From positions 1 to 64,000 of the forward strand of contig NZ_CP096020.1 in assembly GCF_023115355.1 (NCBI RefSeq): a stretch of 64,000 nt of DNA, in the 5' to 3' direction. Position 1 is the stretch's first letter. Each line of letters begins with the position of its first letter. This DNA is from Halocatena salina (GTDB taxonomy: Archaea; Halobacteriota; Halobacteria; Halobacteriales; Haloarculaceae). Below the pieces are notes generated by a model, which did no database searches, had not been told where the DNA came from, and saw only the letters and a program-made list of their open reading frames with translations. Made by a program: the position numbers and the translations under genes. Below are positions 1 to 7,659 of the stretch, piece after piece.

Positions 1-23
1 CTAGTCAAATATGATCCGACTTC

Positions 24-484
24 ACAGCGTATACAGTGTATCCTGTAACAACAGTACAAACAGTTCGTAAGGTATCAGATGTAGTGCTGAGAGATGCAAA
101 AGCTGGATTCACAGCAATAGAACTTCTCATACTGTGTATCCACTGTAACAAATAGGGACTCTACACAGTGAGAACAGTGAACACTGTAGAAACAGCGATT
201 ACTGTCTGGAGGCTAAGAGAAGTAATCGGGTACTGTAACTCCAGAGGACACCTACTTGTTGTACAGTAAGTACAGTGTAGACGGTATAGAACCCCCAGTG
301 TGGGTGTGTTCGTCCGACCATGATAGGGACAACAGCATATACAGTTAGAACTGTGTCCACCGTTATTACTGTTTGTATAGTAGTGATAAGCGTAGTAAAC
401 CGGGATTATTATGATGTGTTAACGTCATAGACCGTCTGTACAGTATCAATGGAACTCGTATACAGTACAGACAGTTCACACAGT
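24..484. repeat. Left array of 9-bp-phased ACNGT repeats (putative centromere / operator)
   Basis: ACAGT and its reverse complement ACTGT (with ACCGT, ACGGT and ACAGC variants) recur at exactly 9-bp pitch in several runs. Unit starts are 24, 33, 42, 51, 60; then 165, 174, 183, 192, 201; 263, 272, 281; 332, 341, 350, 359, 368; 431, 440; and 462, 471, 480. The last unit ends 5 nt before the parA start. ACNGT is a near-palindrome, so each unit could bind a symmetric dimer. The array may continue upstream of the window. A role as centromere and parA operator is inferred by analogy with iterated sites next to other parA loci. Confidence 0.8.
459..462 (+). promoter_or_regulatory. Putative TATA element of the parA cassette, touching a repeat unit
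   Basis: A TATA tetranucleotide lies 28-31 nt before the ATG at 490, the spacing expected for a leaderless archaeal transcript. It abuts the repeat unit starting at 462. A protein bound to the array would therefore cover the promoter, which suggests autoregulation. The element is short, so the call is tentative. Confidence 0.35.
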
Positions 485-489
485 TTTTA

Positions 490-1359
490 ATGCATATGGA
501 ACCACAAACATCACAAAACGGCGTCGTTGCAGTATGTATTTTGAAAGGTGGAATGGGAAAATCGACGATCGCAATCAATCTTGCACACCGTCTTCAGGAG
601 AATCACGGAAAAACGGTGTACGTCGATGTCGATAAGAACGGTCACGGAACGGAATTTCTCGGATTCGGGAAGGCGTACAGCGAAAACGGACAGCTCGAAA
701 ACGTCATTTTCAGAGATGCACACCCATCCGAACTCCTCATCGAGACGGAGTGGGGATTCAGCGTGGTACCCAGCTCTGCAGAGATGTCGACTATCAACGA
801 TCGGATGAAAAATCAGATGAACGCTGACGTCATTCTCAAAAACAAGATCGTCGATCCGTTACGTGAGGATGGGCATGAGTACGTCGTTTTAGATACGCCC
901 GGTGATCCCTCGAAAGTGGCTGACAATGCGCTCGTGGCTGCCCAGAGTTTCATCGTTCCGGTCATCCCTGGTCAGGGTAGTATCAGCGGTCTCGAACGCA
1001 TCATGGAATCACAACTGCTCCCGATCATCGAAGCAACTAACGGCGCAGCTGATATCCTTGCGATCACACCGAACATGTTGAGTGAATCGATCCGACCGAA
1101 GAAACCGGATCGCCGTTTGCTCGAAGACCTCAACGAGAACTGGGTCGATTATCTGCCGCCGTACGCGCGAATCACTGACGAACAGTGGGAACAGATCGAC
1201 AACCAAGGCCGGGGAGATATCCCGCTTCCGGGTATTCGTGAACGTGATGCCCTATCGGATTCGTTCTCCGATAACAAACCGGTAGCGCAGTACGACTCAT
1301 CGTGCGATCAGATCAAACATTTCGATACCCTGGCAGAAATCGTCGCGGAGCGTGCATAA
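490..1359 (+). CDS. parA: ParA/Soj-family partition ATPase
   Basis: 289 residues. The deviant Walker A box KGGMGKST (residues 19-26) has the signature first lysine of ParA/MinD ATPases. A Walker A' region (VDVDKNG, about 45-51) and Walker B VVLDTPG (132-138) follow in order. Such ATPases bind DNA non-specifically in the ATP state and move DNA cargo through a centromere-binding partner. A second in-frame ATG lies at 496. The gene directly precedes a small acidic gene, and the pair is bracketed by 9-bp-pitch repeat arrays, which supports a self-contained partition cassette. No N-terminal DNA-binding domain is visible, so a separate adaptor would have to read the repeats. Family assignment is firm; the cargo (chromosome or integrated replicon) is not known. 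Confidence 0.9.
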   Translation: MHMEPQTSQNGVVAVCILKGGMGKSTIAINLAHRLQENHGKTVYVDVDKNGHGTEFLGFGKAYSENGQLENVIFRDAHPSELLIETEWGFSVVPSSAEMSTINDRMKNQMNADVILKNKIVDPLREDGHEYVVLDTPGDPSKVADNALVAAQSFIVPVIPGQGSISGLERIMESQLLPIIEATNGAADILAITPNMLSESIRPKKPDRRLLEDLNENWVDYLPPYARITDEQWEQIDNQGRGDIPLPGIRERDALSDSFSDNKPVAQYDSSCDQIKHFDTLAEIVAERA

Positions 1360-1360
1360 T

Positions 1361-1771
1361 ATGGACAGCAGCAATCTACGGAACCAGTTGGACCAAGTAA
1401 AAGAGGGAGCAAGCGAACAGGAAGAAACTGACGAGCAGGCCTCTAAAGACGAGATCGAAACCCCAACAGACGAATCGTCGACTGACTCGGAGACAGAGAC
1501 GACAGATTCGGAGAATACCGCTGGGCCGGCGTTTACCGCTCAAACGAGCCAGAAACTCTCGATCTATCCGAACGAAGAGACTGCACGACTCATCAAGGTG
1601 TTGTGCAACAGCGTCGAGAACGACTTGATCGCGCTGGGCCACGACGATTTCGAGGTTCGAGAAGCCCACGACGCGATGGTCCGTTTCGCCTACGAACACC
1701 CACAAAAAGTAACCGAGCTCGTCCTCGAAGCACGCGATCTAGACCCAGACGCTGTAGAGGACCTCCCCTAA
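1361..1771 (+). CDS. Small acidic protein, candidate centromere-binding partner of ParA
   Basis: 136 residues. I chose the ATG at 1361 over the upstream GTG at 1352 because a GGAG Shine-Dalgarno-like tetramer (1347-1350) is 10 nt upstream, and the gene then starts 1 nt after the parA stop. The N-terminal 60 or so residues are Glu/Asp/Ser/Thr-rich and probably disordered. The C-terminal 75 residues open with KLSIYPNEETARLIKVL, a strand followed by helices that resembles the start of a ribbon-helix-helix fold. Position as second gene of a parA cassette, next to iterated near-palindromic sites, fits a ParR/omega-like adaptor, but the fold assignment is only inferred. I recognise no specific family. 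Confidence 0.7.
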   Translation: MDSSNLRNQLDQVKEGASEQEETDEQASKDEIETPTDESSTDSETETTDSENTAGPAFTAQTSQKLSIYPNEETARLIKVLCNSVENDLIALGHDDFEVREAHDAMVRFAYEHPQKVTELVLEARDLDPDAVEDLP

Positions 1772-1775
1772 TTCT

Positions 1776-1923
1776 ACCGCGTACACTGTTTAGACAGTAC
1801 TAACTTCGAACACCGTTAGTACCGTCCGAACGTTCGAACAGCCGTAGTCCGGTGTGCAGTGTGAACTGTGAAAAGCGTATACACAGTTTAGAATTTACGT
1901 ACTGTTACAGATGTGTTCACAGT
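1776..1923. repeat. Right array of 9-bp-phased ACNGT repeats
   Basis: The same pentamer family and pitch as upstream of parA reappear just after the second gene. Run one starts at 1776, 1785, 1794, 1803, 1812, 1821, 1830 (ACCGC, ACTGT, ACAGT, ACTTC, ACCGT, ACCGT, ACGTT). Run two starts at 1856, 1865, 1874, 1883, 1892, 1901, 1910, 1919, with degenerate members at 1874, 1892 and 1910. One further out-of-phase ACAGT lies at 1930. Repeats on both sides of the pair delimit a cassette of about 1.9 kb. Confidence 0.75.
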
Positions 1924-1962
1924 GAATTAACAGTACGACATCCTGCTGCATCAGAGAAGGAC

Positions 1963-2407
1963 TCATTCGGGGGAAACGGCATTGCCGACTGAGATGGTTC
2001 CGCTTTCAATGATCGTCGCTCGAAGGCCACCCCGGCGAATAAGAGCGTCTCGGAGGCCGGACAGATCGAGATGCTGCTCTAAGTACGCACAGGTTTCCAC
2101 CGCTCGATACCGTTACAGATAGCGGCACCGACCTGGAAGCGATCACCCACGAGAGAAGCAGGATCAATCCCGCGTGTCGTAACGTTTTGGCGTGACTTCC
2201 GGGCGACAAATCGATGTCGTGCTCCTGTTGCACGTTAGCAAGGGTACTGGTCTCGATAAATGTGATATCACAGCCGGATCGATCCGAGAACGTACCATCT
2301 CCTCGAAGATACCGATCACCACGGATTCCTCGCCGAGAAACAGCCACTGCCTTGTCGACGGAGGTCACTGCAGCACCTTGTTTAGAGGCTACGTGAATTC
2401 GTTCCAC
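1963..2407 (-). pseudogene. Frameshifted MOSC-domain protein gene
   Basis: Reading from 2407, the first frame gives typical MOSC sequence (RIHVASKQG, then GIRGDRYLRGDGTFS, then DLSPGSH). It loses similarity near 2185-2188, where one A is missing from an A-run on the coding strand; adding it restores NVTTRGIDPASLVGDRFQVG. A second single-base loss near 2092-2093 is followed by CAYLEQHLDLSGLRDALIRR in a third frame, to a stop at 1963-1965. MOSC proteins carry sulfur for molybdenum-cofactor chemistry and need a conserved Cys, which here falls at the second shift. The start region also looks off-frame: an SD-like GGAG and ATG lie upstream in another frame. True decay or homopolymer sequencing error are both possible. 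Confidence 0.75.
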
Positions 2408-2518
2408 CCGTCCGTGGTAGCCATACTCTTCGTTCTCCTTTCACGTGCTACAGTAACCGGATACCGGACGGCCTTGCCACCCGAATCGTTTACTGTCCAT
2501 CCCGCCCACCGCATTGCT

Positions 2519-3541
2519 ATGTACGAACCGGTCGATTCGCCCGACGAAACGACGCTGTTTCCCTACCACGACCGAACGCCACCAACGACGGCCGACGTGA
2601 TCCGTGCTCGTCGGGTCGTCGAAGAGCAACTGCCTCAAACACCACTCATCCGGAGCGAGGCGTTATCTGCCGAGTTCGACGCCGACGTGTATCTGAAACG
2701 CGAGGACACACTGCCGACCGGCGCGTTCAAGGTGCGTGGCGGCGTCAGGCTGATCTCACAGTTGGCCCCGGAGTTCCACGATCCGGGCGTGATCGCTGCC
2801 AGCACGGGTAATCACGGCCAATCGATCGCGTATGCCGGCCGCGTGTTCGACGTTCCTGTCACCATCGTGGTTCCTGAGGACGCCAACACGTCGAAAGTGA
2901 GGGCAATGGAACGATACGGGGCCACCGTCGTGTTCCACGGGAGGACGTTTGATGACGCCCGCGAGCACGCCGAAACGATGGCTACCGAACAGGGATATCG
3001 GTACGTACATTCGGCGAACGAACCGTCACTCGTCGCTGGCGTCGGAACAGCTGGTCTCGAAATCGTCGAGACACTTCCCGACATCGACTACCTGTTCTGT
3101 CCAGTGGGGGGCGGTTCGAGTGCCGCGGGGTACTGTCTCACCGTCGGCGCGCTCTCGGATGCCACGGTGGTCGGTGTGCAATCGGAGGCCGCACCGGCGA
3201 TGTATCGCGCCTGGAAGGAAGGTCATCTCCAACCCGCCGAACGGATGGAGACGTTCGCCGAAGGCATCGCGACGCGAGTGCCGTTCTATCTCACCACATC
3301 CGTGTTGCGAGATCAGTTGGACGAGTTCCAACTCGTGAGCGAATCAGCCATCGAACGCGGGATCCGAGAGCTGTTCTTCGAAGAAACGATCGTCGCGGAA
3401 GGAGCGTCTGCGACGAGTCTCGCCGGAATGGGCCAACTTCAGGAGGAGCTTCGCGGGAAAACAGTGGTGTTTCCCATCTCGGGGCGGAACCTCGCTCCCG
3501 AACGCTTTCAGCGGATCGTCGGGACTGCGTCGTCCGATTGA
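2519..3541 (+). CDS. Threonine/serine dehydratase-like PLP enzyme (fold type II)
   Basis: 340 residues from the ATG at 2519. The open frame reaches back to 2192, but that part overlaps the MOSC pseudogene and lacks family sequence. The PLP lysine is K71 in GAFKVRGG, with the asparagine loop STGNHGQ and the phosphate-binding glycine loop PVGGGSSAAG downstream. These are the hallmarks of threonine ammonia-lyase-type enzymes, which deaminate threonine or serine to 2-oxo acids. There is no C-terminal ACT regulatory domain, so this is more likely a catabolic or broad-specificity member than the allosteric biosynthetic IlvA. It ends 3 nt before the convergent creatininase-family gene. Confidence 0.85.
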   Translation: MYEPVDSPDETTLFPYHDRTPPTTADVIRARRVVEEQLPQTPLIRSEALSAEFDADVYLKREDTLPTGAFKVRGGVRLISQLAPEFHDPGVIAASTGNHGQSIAYAGRVFDVPVTIVVPEDANTSKVRAMERYGATVVFHGRTFDDAREHAETMATEQGYRYVHSANEPSLVAGVGTAGLEIVETLPDIDYLFCPVGGGSSAAGYCLTVGALSDATVVGVQSEAAPAMYRAWKEGHLQPAERMETFAEGIATRVPFYLTTSVLRDQLDEFQLVSESAIERGIRELFFEETIVAEGASATSLAGMGQLQEELRGKTVVFPISGRNLAPERFQRIVGTASSD

Positions 3542-3544
3542 TGC

Positions 3545-4303
3545 TTAGACGGCGTCGCGTTCGGCTTCGATCTGCTCCGCGTAGGCAGTTGCAACCGTTT
3601 CGAGGATCTCTTCACCGGCTTTCCGTGTCGCCTTTCGTGGGTCACCGAGGACGCCGTTTTCCGTGATCGATTTGAACCCCCGACTAAGCAGCCGTGATGG
3701 GGAGATAGCGCCCTCAACGCCAACTTCGTACTCGTCGGTTCGAACGTGGTCCTCGTTGATGGCCAGTACTTCTGAGGTTTCAACGGCACCCGCATGGATG
3801 GACGACTCCTGGTAGTCGACGCCAGCTGTTCTGAGGCCCTCGTTCTGTAGCTCCATGAGTTCCTCAAGATCCGCGAGGGTGATCACGGTGGCGTCGATGT
3901 CGCGGGCGATCTCAGGAGCAACGGTGTTCGTCGGGGCGAAGTTCCCGCCGTGGGTCGGAACGAGAACGATGTACTCGAAGCCGTGTTCGTCCAACGACTG
4001 ACAGTGTGCGCGTATCAGTTCCATCAACGTCGACGCCGGGATCGTGATCGTTCCGGGAAACTCCATGTGGTGGCTCGAACAGCCGGGACGTATAGTAGGA
4101 GCAGCTAGCGCATCACCAAGCTTCTGGGCGATGCGTCGGGAAAGCTCATCGCCGGCGAGCGTATCCATGACCAGCGGAAGATGTGGTCCGTGTTGTTCGA
4201 CCGACCCGATCGCCACAATCACCGTCCGCGTTCCGTCTTCGAGGGCCGTTTCGATCTCTGTCCACGTGTGCTCAGCAAGGCGTACCGACGTGTGAGATGA
4301 CAT
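3545..4303 (-). CDS. Creatininase-family amidohydrolase
   Basis: 252 residues, using the ATG at 4303 (an in-frame ATG at 4312 would add MLC). Metal-ligand motifs of the creatininase fold are present: GSVEQHGPHLP near the N-terminus, THGGN in the middle, and HAGAVETS. Members cut cyclic or linear amides (creatinine, formamidopyrimidines such as MptE/ArfB-type steps in archaeal cofactor synthesis, mycofactocin peptides). The substrate cannot be told from sequence. It is convergent with the PLP dehydratase and followed upstream by a small zinc-ribbon gene on the same strand. Confidence 0.85.
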   Translation of the reverse strand: MSSHTSVRLAEHTWTEIETALEDGTRTVIVAIGSVEQHGPHLPLVMDTLAGDELSRRIAQKLGDALAAPTIRPGCSSHHMEFPGTITIPASTLMELIRAHCQSLDEHGFEYIVLVPTHGGNFAPTNTVAPEIARDIDATVITLADLEELMELQNEGLRTAGVDYQESSIHAGAVETSEVLAINEDHVRTDEYEVGVEGAISPSRLLSRGFKSITENGVLGDPRKATRKAGEEILETVATAYAEQIEAERDAV

Positions 4304-4373
4304 ACAAAGCAAGCTGGTGGCTCAGCTCTCATCCGTGTTGGGGGGACGAACGCACAAATCAAGGTCGCACCGT

Positions 4374-4535
4374 TCAAGAAGGGTGTTGGTGCCTGAGTTG
4401 TTCTGCGGTCTGTCCGGGAACTGGCGTTCCACAGTCTTTGCATTTCCACGTGGGCCGGATCGCGCCTTCCTTCGTGAGATCCTGTTTGAATCGTAGCGTG
4501 GCACCACAAGGACATCGGTAGTCGACGGGGGCCAT
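4374..4535 (-). CDS. Small zinc-ribbon protein
   Basis: 53 residues from the ATG at 4535. The longer open frame upstream (to 4655) has no protein-like character. Two cysteine pairs, CPC near residue 8 and CKDC near residue 34, are set 24 residues apart, a pattern suited to one structural zinc. The intervening stretch is basic and aromatic. I do not recognise a named family. It lies 70 nt upstream of the creatininase-family gene in the same orientation and may be co-transcribed. Confidence 0.6.
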   Translation of the reverse strand: MAPVDYRCPCGATLRFKQDLTKEGAIRPTWKCKDCGTPVPGQTAEQLRHQHPS

Positions 4536-4729
4536 TGGTGGAGTTATCCGGTCATCCGTAAAAAGCGCTGCGTGTCCGTCAGTCGAATGGGCTTCTGCTC
4601 CACGACAGGCCATGAACGGCGCGAGAAAAGCACGGACGTAATAGGAACATAGCACCCGACGCGATAGTTCCGTCTCTTATACGAATCGGAAAGCATTTCT
4701 CACAAAGACTGATCGCAACAGGTAGTCAT

Positions 4730-5827
4730 ATGAAACGCACAGTGTATTTGCGTGTCGGCGTCGCCGTGTTGGTGGTGCTGGTAGCCGCCGGGATGGTCAT
4801 TCCCTTGGGAGCGGTCGCTCAGGACCAGGGAGAAGACGAGCCGAACGACGCCCGAGAGGCCGCAACGGCGATCAAAGGAACGTCCGTCACCGGTGAGATC
4901 ACTCAACAGGGCGACATCGATTGGTTCTCAAAGGGGTTCACCAAGGGTGAGACCGCTTCGTTCGCGCTCACAAAATCACTGCGAGAGCCGGGATTGAAGA
5001 TGACGCTTTACGCGCCGAACGGGTCGGAAATCAGCAATGAGACTGGCTATGACGGAATTGGAAAAATTGAGGTCTCAGCTACAGCGTCGCAAACTGGCAA
5101 CTATTTTATTAAGGTAGAAGAAATAAACATGGATTCATATAACACACCATACACTATTTATTCGCCAGCAAAAAAGGCTCCACCGAAAAAGCAACCAACA
5201 AAACCAGTAACGGGAACGCAACAAGAGAGTGAGCCTAACGATGAACGAGGAAAGGCACAAGCTATTAGCGGGGAACAGATCAGTGGCAAAATCAGTTCTC
5301 CAGATGATACTGATTGGTATTCGTTCCAGGCTACTGAAGGCGAGAACGTTTCACTCGTGATCACCAAACCCGACAAATCGACGAGTGAACTGTTCAAATT
5401 TTATCTGCCCGATGATGACGACTTTTCTCATATGGAGACATTCAAGAGAGAAGATACGAGGCACCAAGTAGTGATTCCGATCGAACGGACCGGTACGCAC
5501 TACATCAAAATAACATCGAAAGTTGTCGGTGAAGTGGCAGAATCTGGGGACAAGTACACAATACAATTCACTGGCGACATGCCCGTGCAACAATCCGAAC
5601 CACCAGCCACTGATGGCGATGTTTCACCGGAGGCGACGAGTTCCAGCGAATCAGACGGTGATACCACAACCGAAGCAGGGACGGAAACCGGAGCCAATAC
5701 GGATACAACAAACAACTCCGATGAAGACAATGAGGATCTAACCAGCCTGTTTGGCCCCGGCTTCACGGGTGGTGGCGCTGTGATCGCCCTCTTCGTGACA
5801 GCGGGGTTCGCACTCCGACGCCAATAG
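4730..5827 (+). CDS. Secreted surface protein with two PPC-like domains and a PGF-CTERM anchor
   Basis: 365 residues. An N-terminal hydrophobic signal (about residues 6-32, ending in GAVAQ) is followed by two similar beta-sandwich repeats. Each opens with EPND and contains a D-x-DW-(F/Y)-S-(K/F) motif (GDIDWFSKGF, DDTDWYSFQA), as in bacterial pre-peptidase C-terminal domains. A Ser/Thr/Glu-rich linker (about 285-335) leads to GPGFTGG, a hydrophobic stretch and a terminal RRQ: a PGF-CTERM sorting signal for archaeosortase ArtA and lipid anchoring in haloarchaea. Codons in the middle third (about 5040-5600) are notably AT-rich compared with both ends, suggesting recombination or acquisition. 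The ligand is unknown. Confidence 0.8.
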   Translation: MKRTVYLRVGVAVLVVLVAAGMVIPLGAVAQDQGEDEPNDAREAATAIKGTSVTGEITQQGDIDWFSKGFTKGETASFALTKSLREPGLKMTLYAPNGSEISNETGYDGIGKIEVSATASQTGNYFIKVEEINMDSYNTPYTIYSPAKKAPPKKQPTKPVTGTQQESEPNDERGKAQAISGEQISGKISSPDDTDWYSFQATEGENVSLVITKPDKSTSELFKFYLPDDDDFSHMETFKREDTRHQVVIPIERTGTHYIKITSKVVGEVAESGDKYTIQFTGDMPVQQSEPPATDGDVSPEATSSSESDGDTTTEAGTETGANTDTTNNSDEDNEDLTSLFGPGFTGGGAVIALFVTAGFALRRQ

Positions 5828-5835
5828 TTGCCATC

Positions 5836-7407
5836 TCAAACGGTGAACTTCCGGATCGTCATCTCGTGGGTGTCGAGATCAAGGATCGGGGCGTAACCGA
5901 CGTCCGGATCGATCCCCTGTGAGCGCTGATATGACGTTTGTTTCTGCCAGCAGCCCGAATTGACGGCCAAAACGTTGTTGTACGAGTCACAGCCGAACTT
6001 GTGGAGATGGCCGGTGTGGAACACGTCGGGGATCTCGTCGATCACGAGATAATCTCGCTCTTCGGGTGCGAGTCGGAGCTGCCCGCCGTATTGGGGCGCG
6101 ACGTGACGTTTCTTGAGGAGATTGCACATCGCCTCTGCGGGATGTTCTAGATCTAGGCCGGGCGTGTCGATAATGACTTCATAGAGAGAAACGCCGTGGT
6201 ACAGCAACACGGATACGCCCTCGATCGTAACCGTGGAGGGGTTCCCCGTGATGTGGGCATCGTGGGCGCGCATGATGTCCCGAAGTTCCTCGTCGAACGC
6301 CGGTTGTGGTTCGGCCAGTCGAACAGCGTCGTGATTACCCGGGATCATGACGATCTCCATGTCGCCGGGCACCGCCTTCAGCAGCTCCGAAAATCGTTCG
6401 TACTGTTCGTAGATGTCGACGATCGACAGCTCGTCGTCTTGTTCGGGATACACGCCGACCCCCTCAACCATATCACCCGCGATGAGCAGATACTCGACGC
6501 GTTCGGCCTCCTCGGTGTGAAGCCAGTCGGTAAACTGCTCCCAAGCCGCCGCATGAAACTCCTGACTGCCGACGTGAACGTCAGAGATGAGCGCGGCCCG
6601 AACGTGTCGATCGGCCGTCGATGGTCGGTACGTGTGGGGAATGTCCGGGAAGTGAATACTGTCTACGAAGAGGATCTCGCCGTCGTTCGACAACGTTCCC
6701 GCCACGCCGATACACTCATCGAAACACAGTTCATCTACGGTGTCCGCGATCTCCCGGTCTTTCATCACGAGGCAACTGAACGTCCCGGTGGTGTCTTCGA
6801 GTTCGATCAGCCAGTGGCCGTTTTTCGTCGACTGGATGTCGTTCACCAAACCGATCATCTCTGCCTCGTTCTGACCCGGCATCTCCGCTAATGTCTCTGC
6901 TGGCCGATGGTTCAACCGTCCACGTAACTGCCCGGAGAGACGTTGGTACCGGTCTTGAAACGTCTGAACGAACGTCTCATACGTTCCGGTTCCAGTGCTC
7001 TCATCGGTGACGTCTCCCGTGATCGTCAGAGACCCACGTTCACGGTGTGTCGAACGGTGGTGATCGGTCGAACTGGATGTCTCCCTCGTCGGTTCCGGGT
7101 CGGGTGACTCGGAGTCGATTACGCCCGTCTGGTCGGTCTCCCCAGTAGCGGTCGATTCCTGTGGTGTCGGAACGTTACTTGGATCGACGGTGATAGGCTC
7201 TGACGTTTCGATTTCGCCCCCTAGTCTGTCGAGTGCATCCTGTACGTTGTCGGCGGTGACTCGGAGCGTGTCCTCCGGGAGGTGGTCAGCCATCGTTTCG
7301 ATCACGTGCGTCGGTGACTCCGACGACGTAAGGAGCGTTACAGCCTCTCGGTCGGCGTTGTACCCCTGTCTTGCTAGTGTCCTTACAATCTGGATTCGGC
7401 GATTCAA
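5836..7407 (-). CDS. polB: DNA polymerase D small subunit (DP1) with 3'-5' exonuclease fold
   Basis: 523 residues. The N-terminal helical domain (about 1-70) is followed by a low-complexity acidic linker, an OB-fold region (about 165-260) and a calcineurin-like phosphoesterase domain. That domain has SDVHVGSQEF, AGDMVEGVGV, IPGNHD and HTGHLHKFG, the metal-binding set of the Mre11-like proofreading nuclease of archaeal PolD. No ATG lies upstream in frame before a stop; the best start is TTG at 7407, where LNRRIQIVRTLARQGYNA matches the expected N-terminus. It partners the large subunit DP2, which is not in the window. This single-copy essential gene argues that the window is chromosomal. Its stop is 8 nt from the convergent surface-protein gene. 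Confidence 0.92.
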   Translation of the reverse strand: MNRRIQIVRTLARQGYNADREAVTLLTSSESPTHVIETMADHLPEDTLRVTADNVQDALDRLGGEIETSEPITVDPSNVPTPQESTATGETDQTGVIDSESPDPEPTRETSSSTDHHRSTHRERGSLTITGDVTDESTGTGTYETFVQTFQDRYQRLSGQLRGRLNHRPAETLAEMPGQNEAEMIGLVNDIQSTKNGHWLIELEDTTGTFSCLVMKDREIADTVDELCFDECIGVAGTLSNDGEILFVDSIHFPDIPHTYRPSTADRHVRAALISDVHVGSQEFHAAAWEQFTDWLHTEEAERVEYLLIAGDMVEGVGVYPEQDDELSIVDIYEQYERFSELLKAVPGDMEIVMIPGNHDAVRLAEPQPAFDEELRDIMRAHDAHITGNPSTVTIEGVSVLLYHGVSLYEVIIDTPGLDLEHPAEAMCNLLKKRHVAPQYGGQLRLAPEERDYLVIDEIPDVFHTGHLHKFGCDSYNNVLAVNSGCWQKQTSYQRSQGIDPDVGYAPILDLDTHEMTIRKFTV

Positions 7408-7569
7408 GGTTATCGACCAAAATGCGCAAACGGCTGAAAAGGATTGGGATCACATGCTACGACCGTTCGGATAACGAATCGATCGTATCCGTGATATCAG
7501 TTCATTGATCACCAAAGAGTGAGCAACGCCGGATGCTCCTCCGTTTGTGGGGTGCGCTCTAAAGGATAT

Positions 7570-7634
7570 CGACACGGCTTCGGACCGTGTCGTGTGGATG
7601 ATGAAAAAGCTGTTATCGAGCGCGTGAACGCGCT
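7570..7634. other. Two stem-loops in the intergenic space between polB and an MFS gene
   Basis: An 8-bp stem (CGACACGG paired with CCGTGTCG, 7570-7592) closes a CTTCGGA loop. A second 6-bp stem, AGCGCG-TGAA-CGCGCT, lies at about 7617-7634. Neither is followed by a T-tract on either strand. They sit in a 250-nt gap downstream of the MFS gene and upstream of polB. They could be processing or termination structures, or part of a small RNA; nothing else was seen in the gap. Confidence 0.4.
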
Positions 7635-7659
7635 GTATCGATCGCTCGCTAGCCGGATG

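Noticed and set aside
2192-2518. Upstream extension of the PLP dehydratase frame
   Set aside because: Overlaps the MOSC pseudogene on the other strand and has no family sequence; the natural ATG is at 2519.
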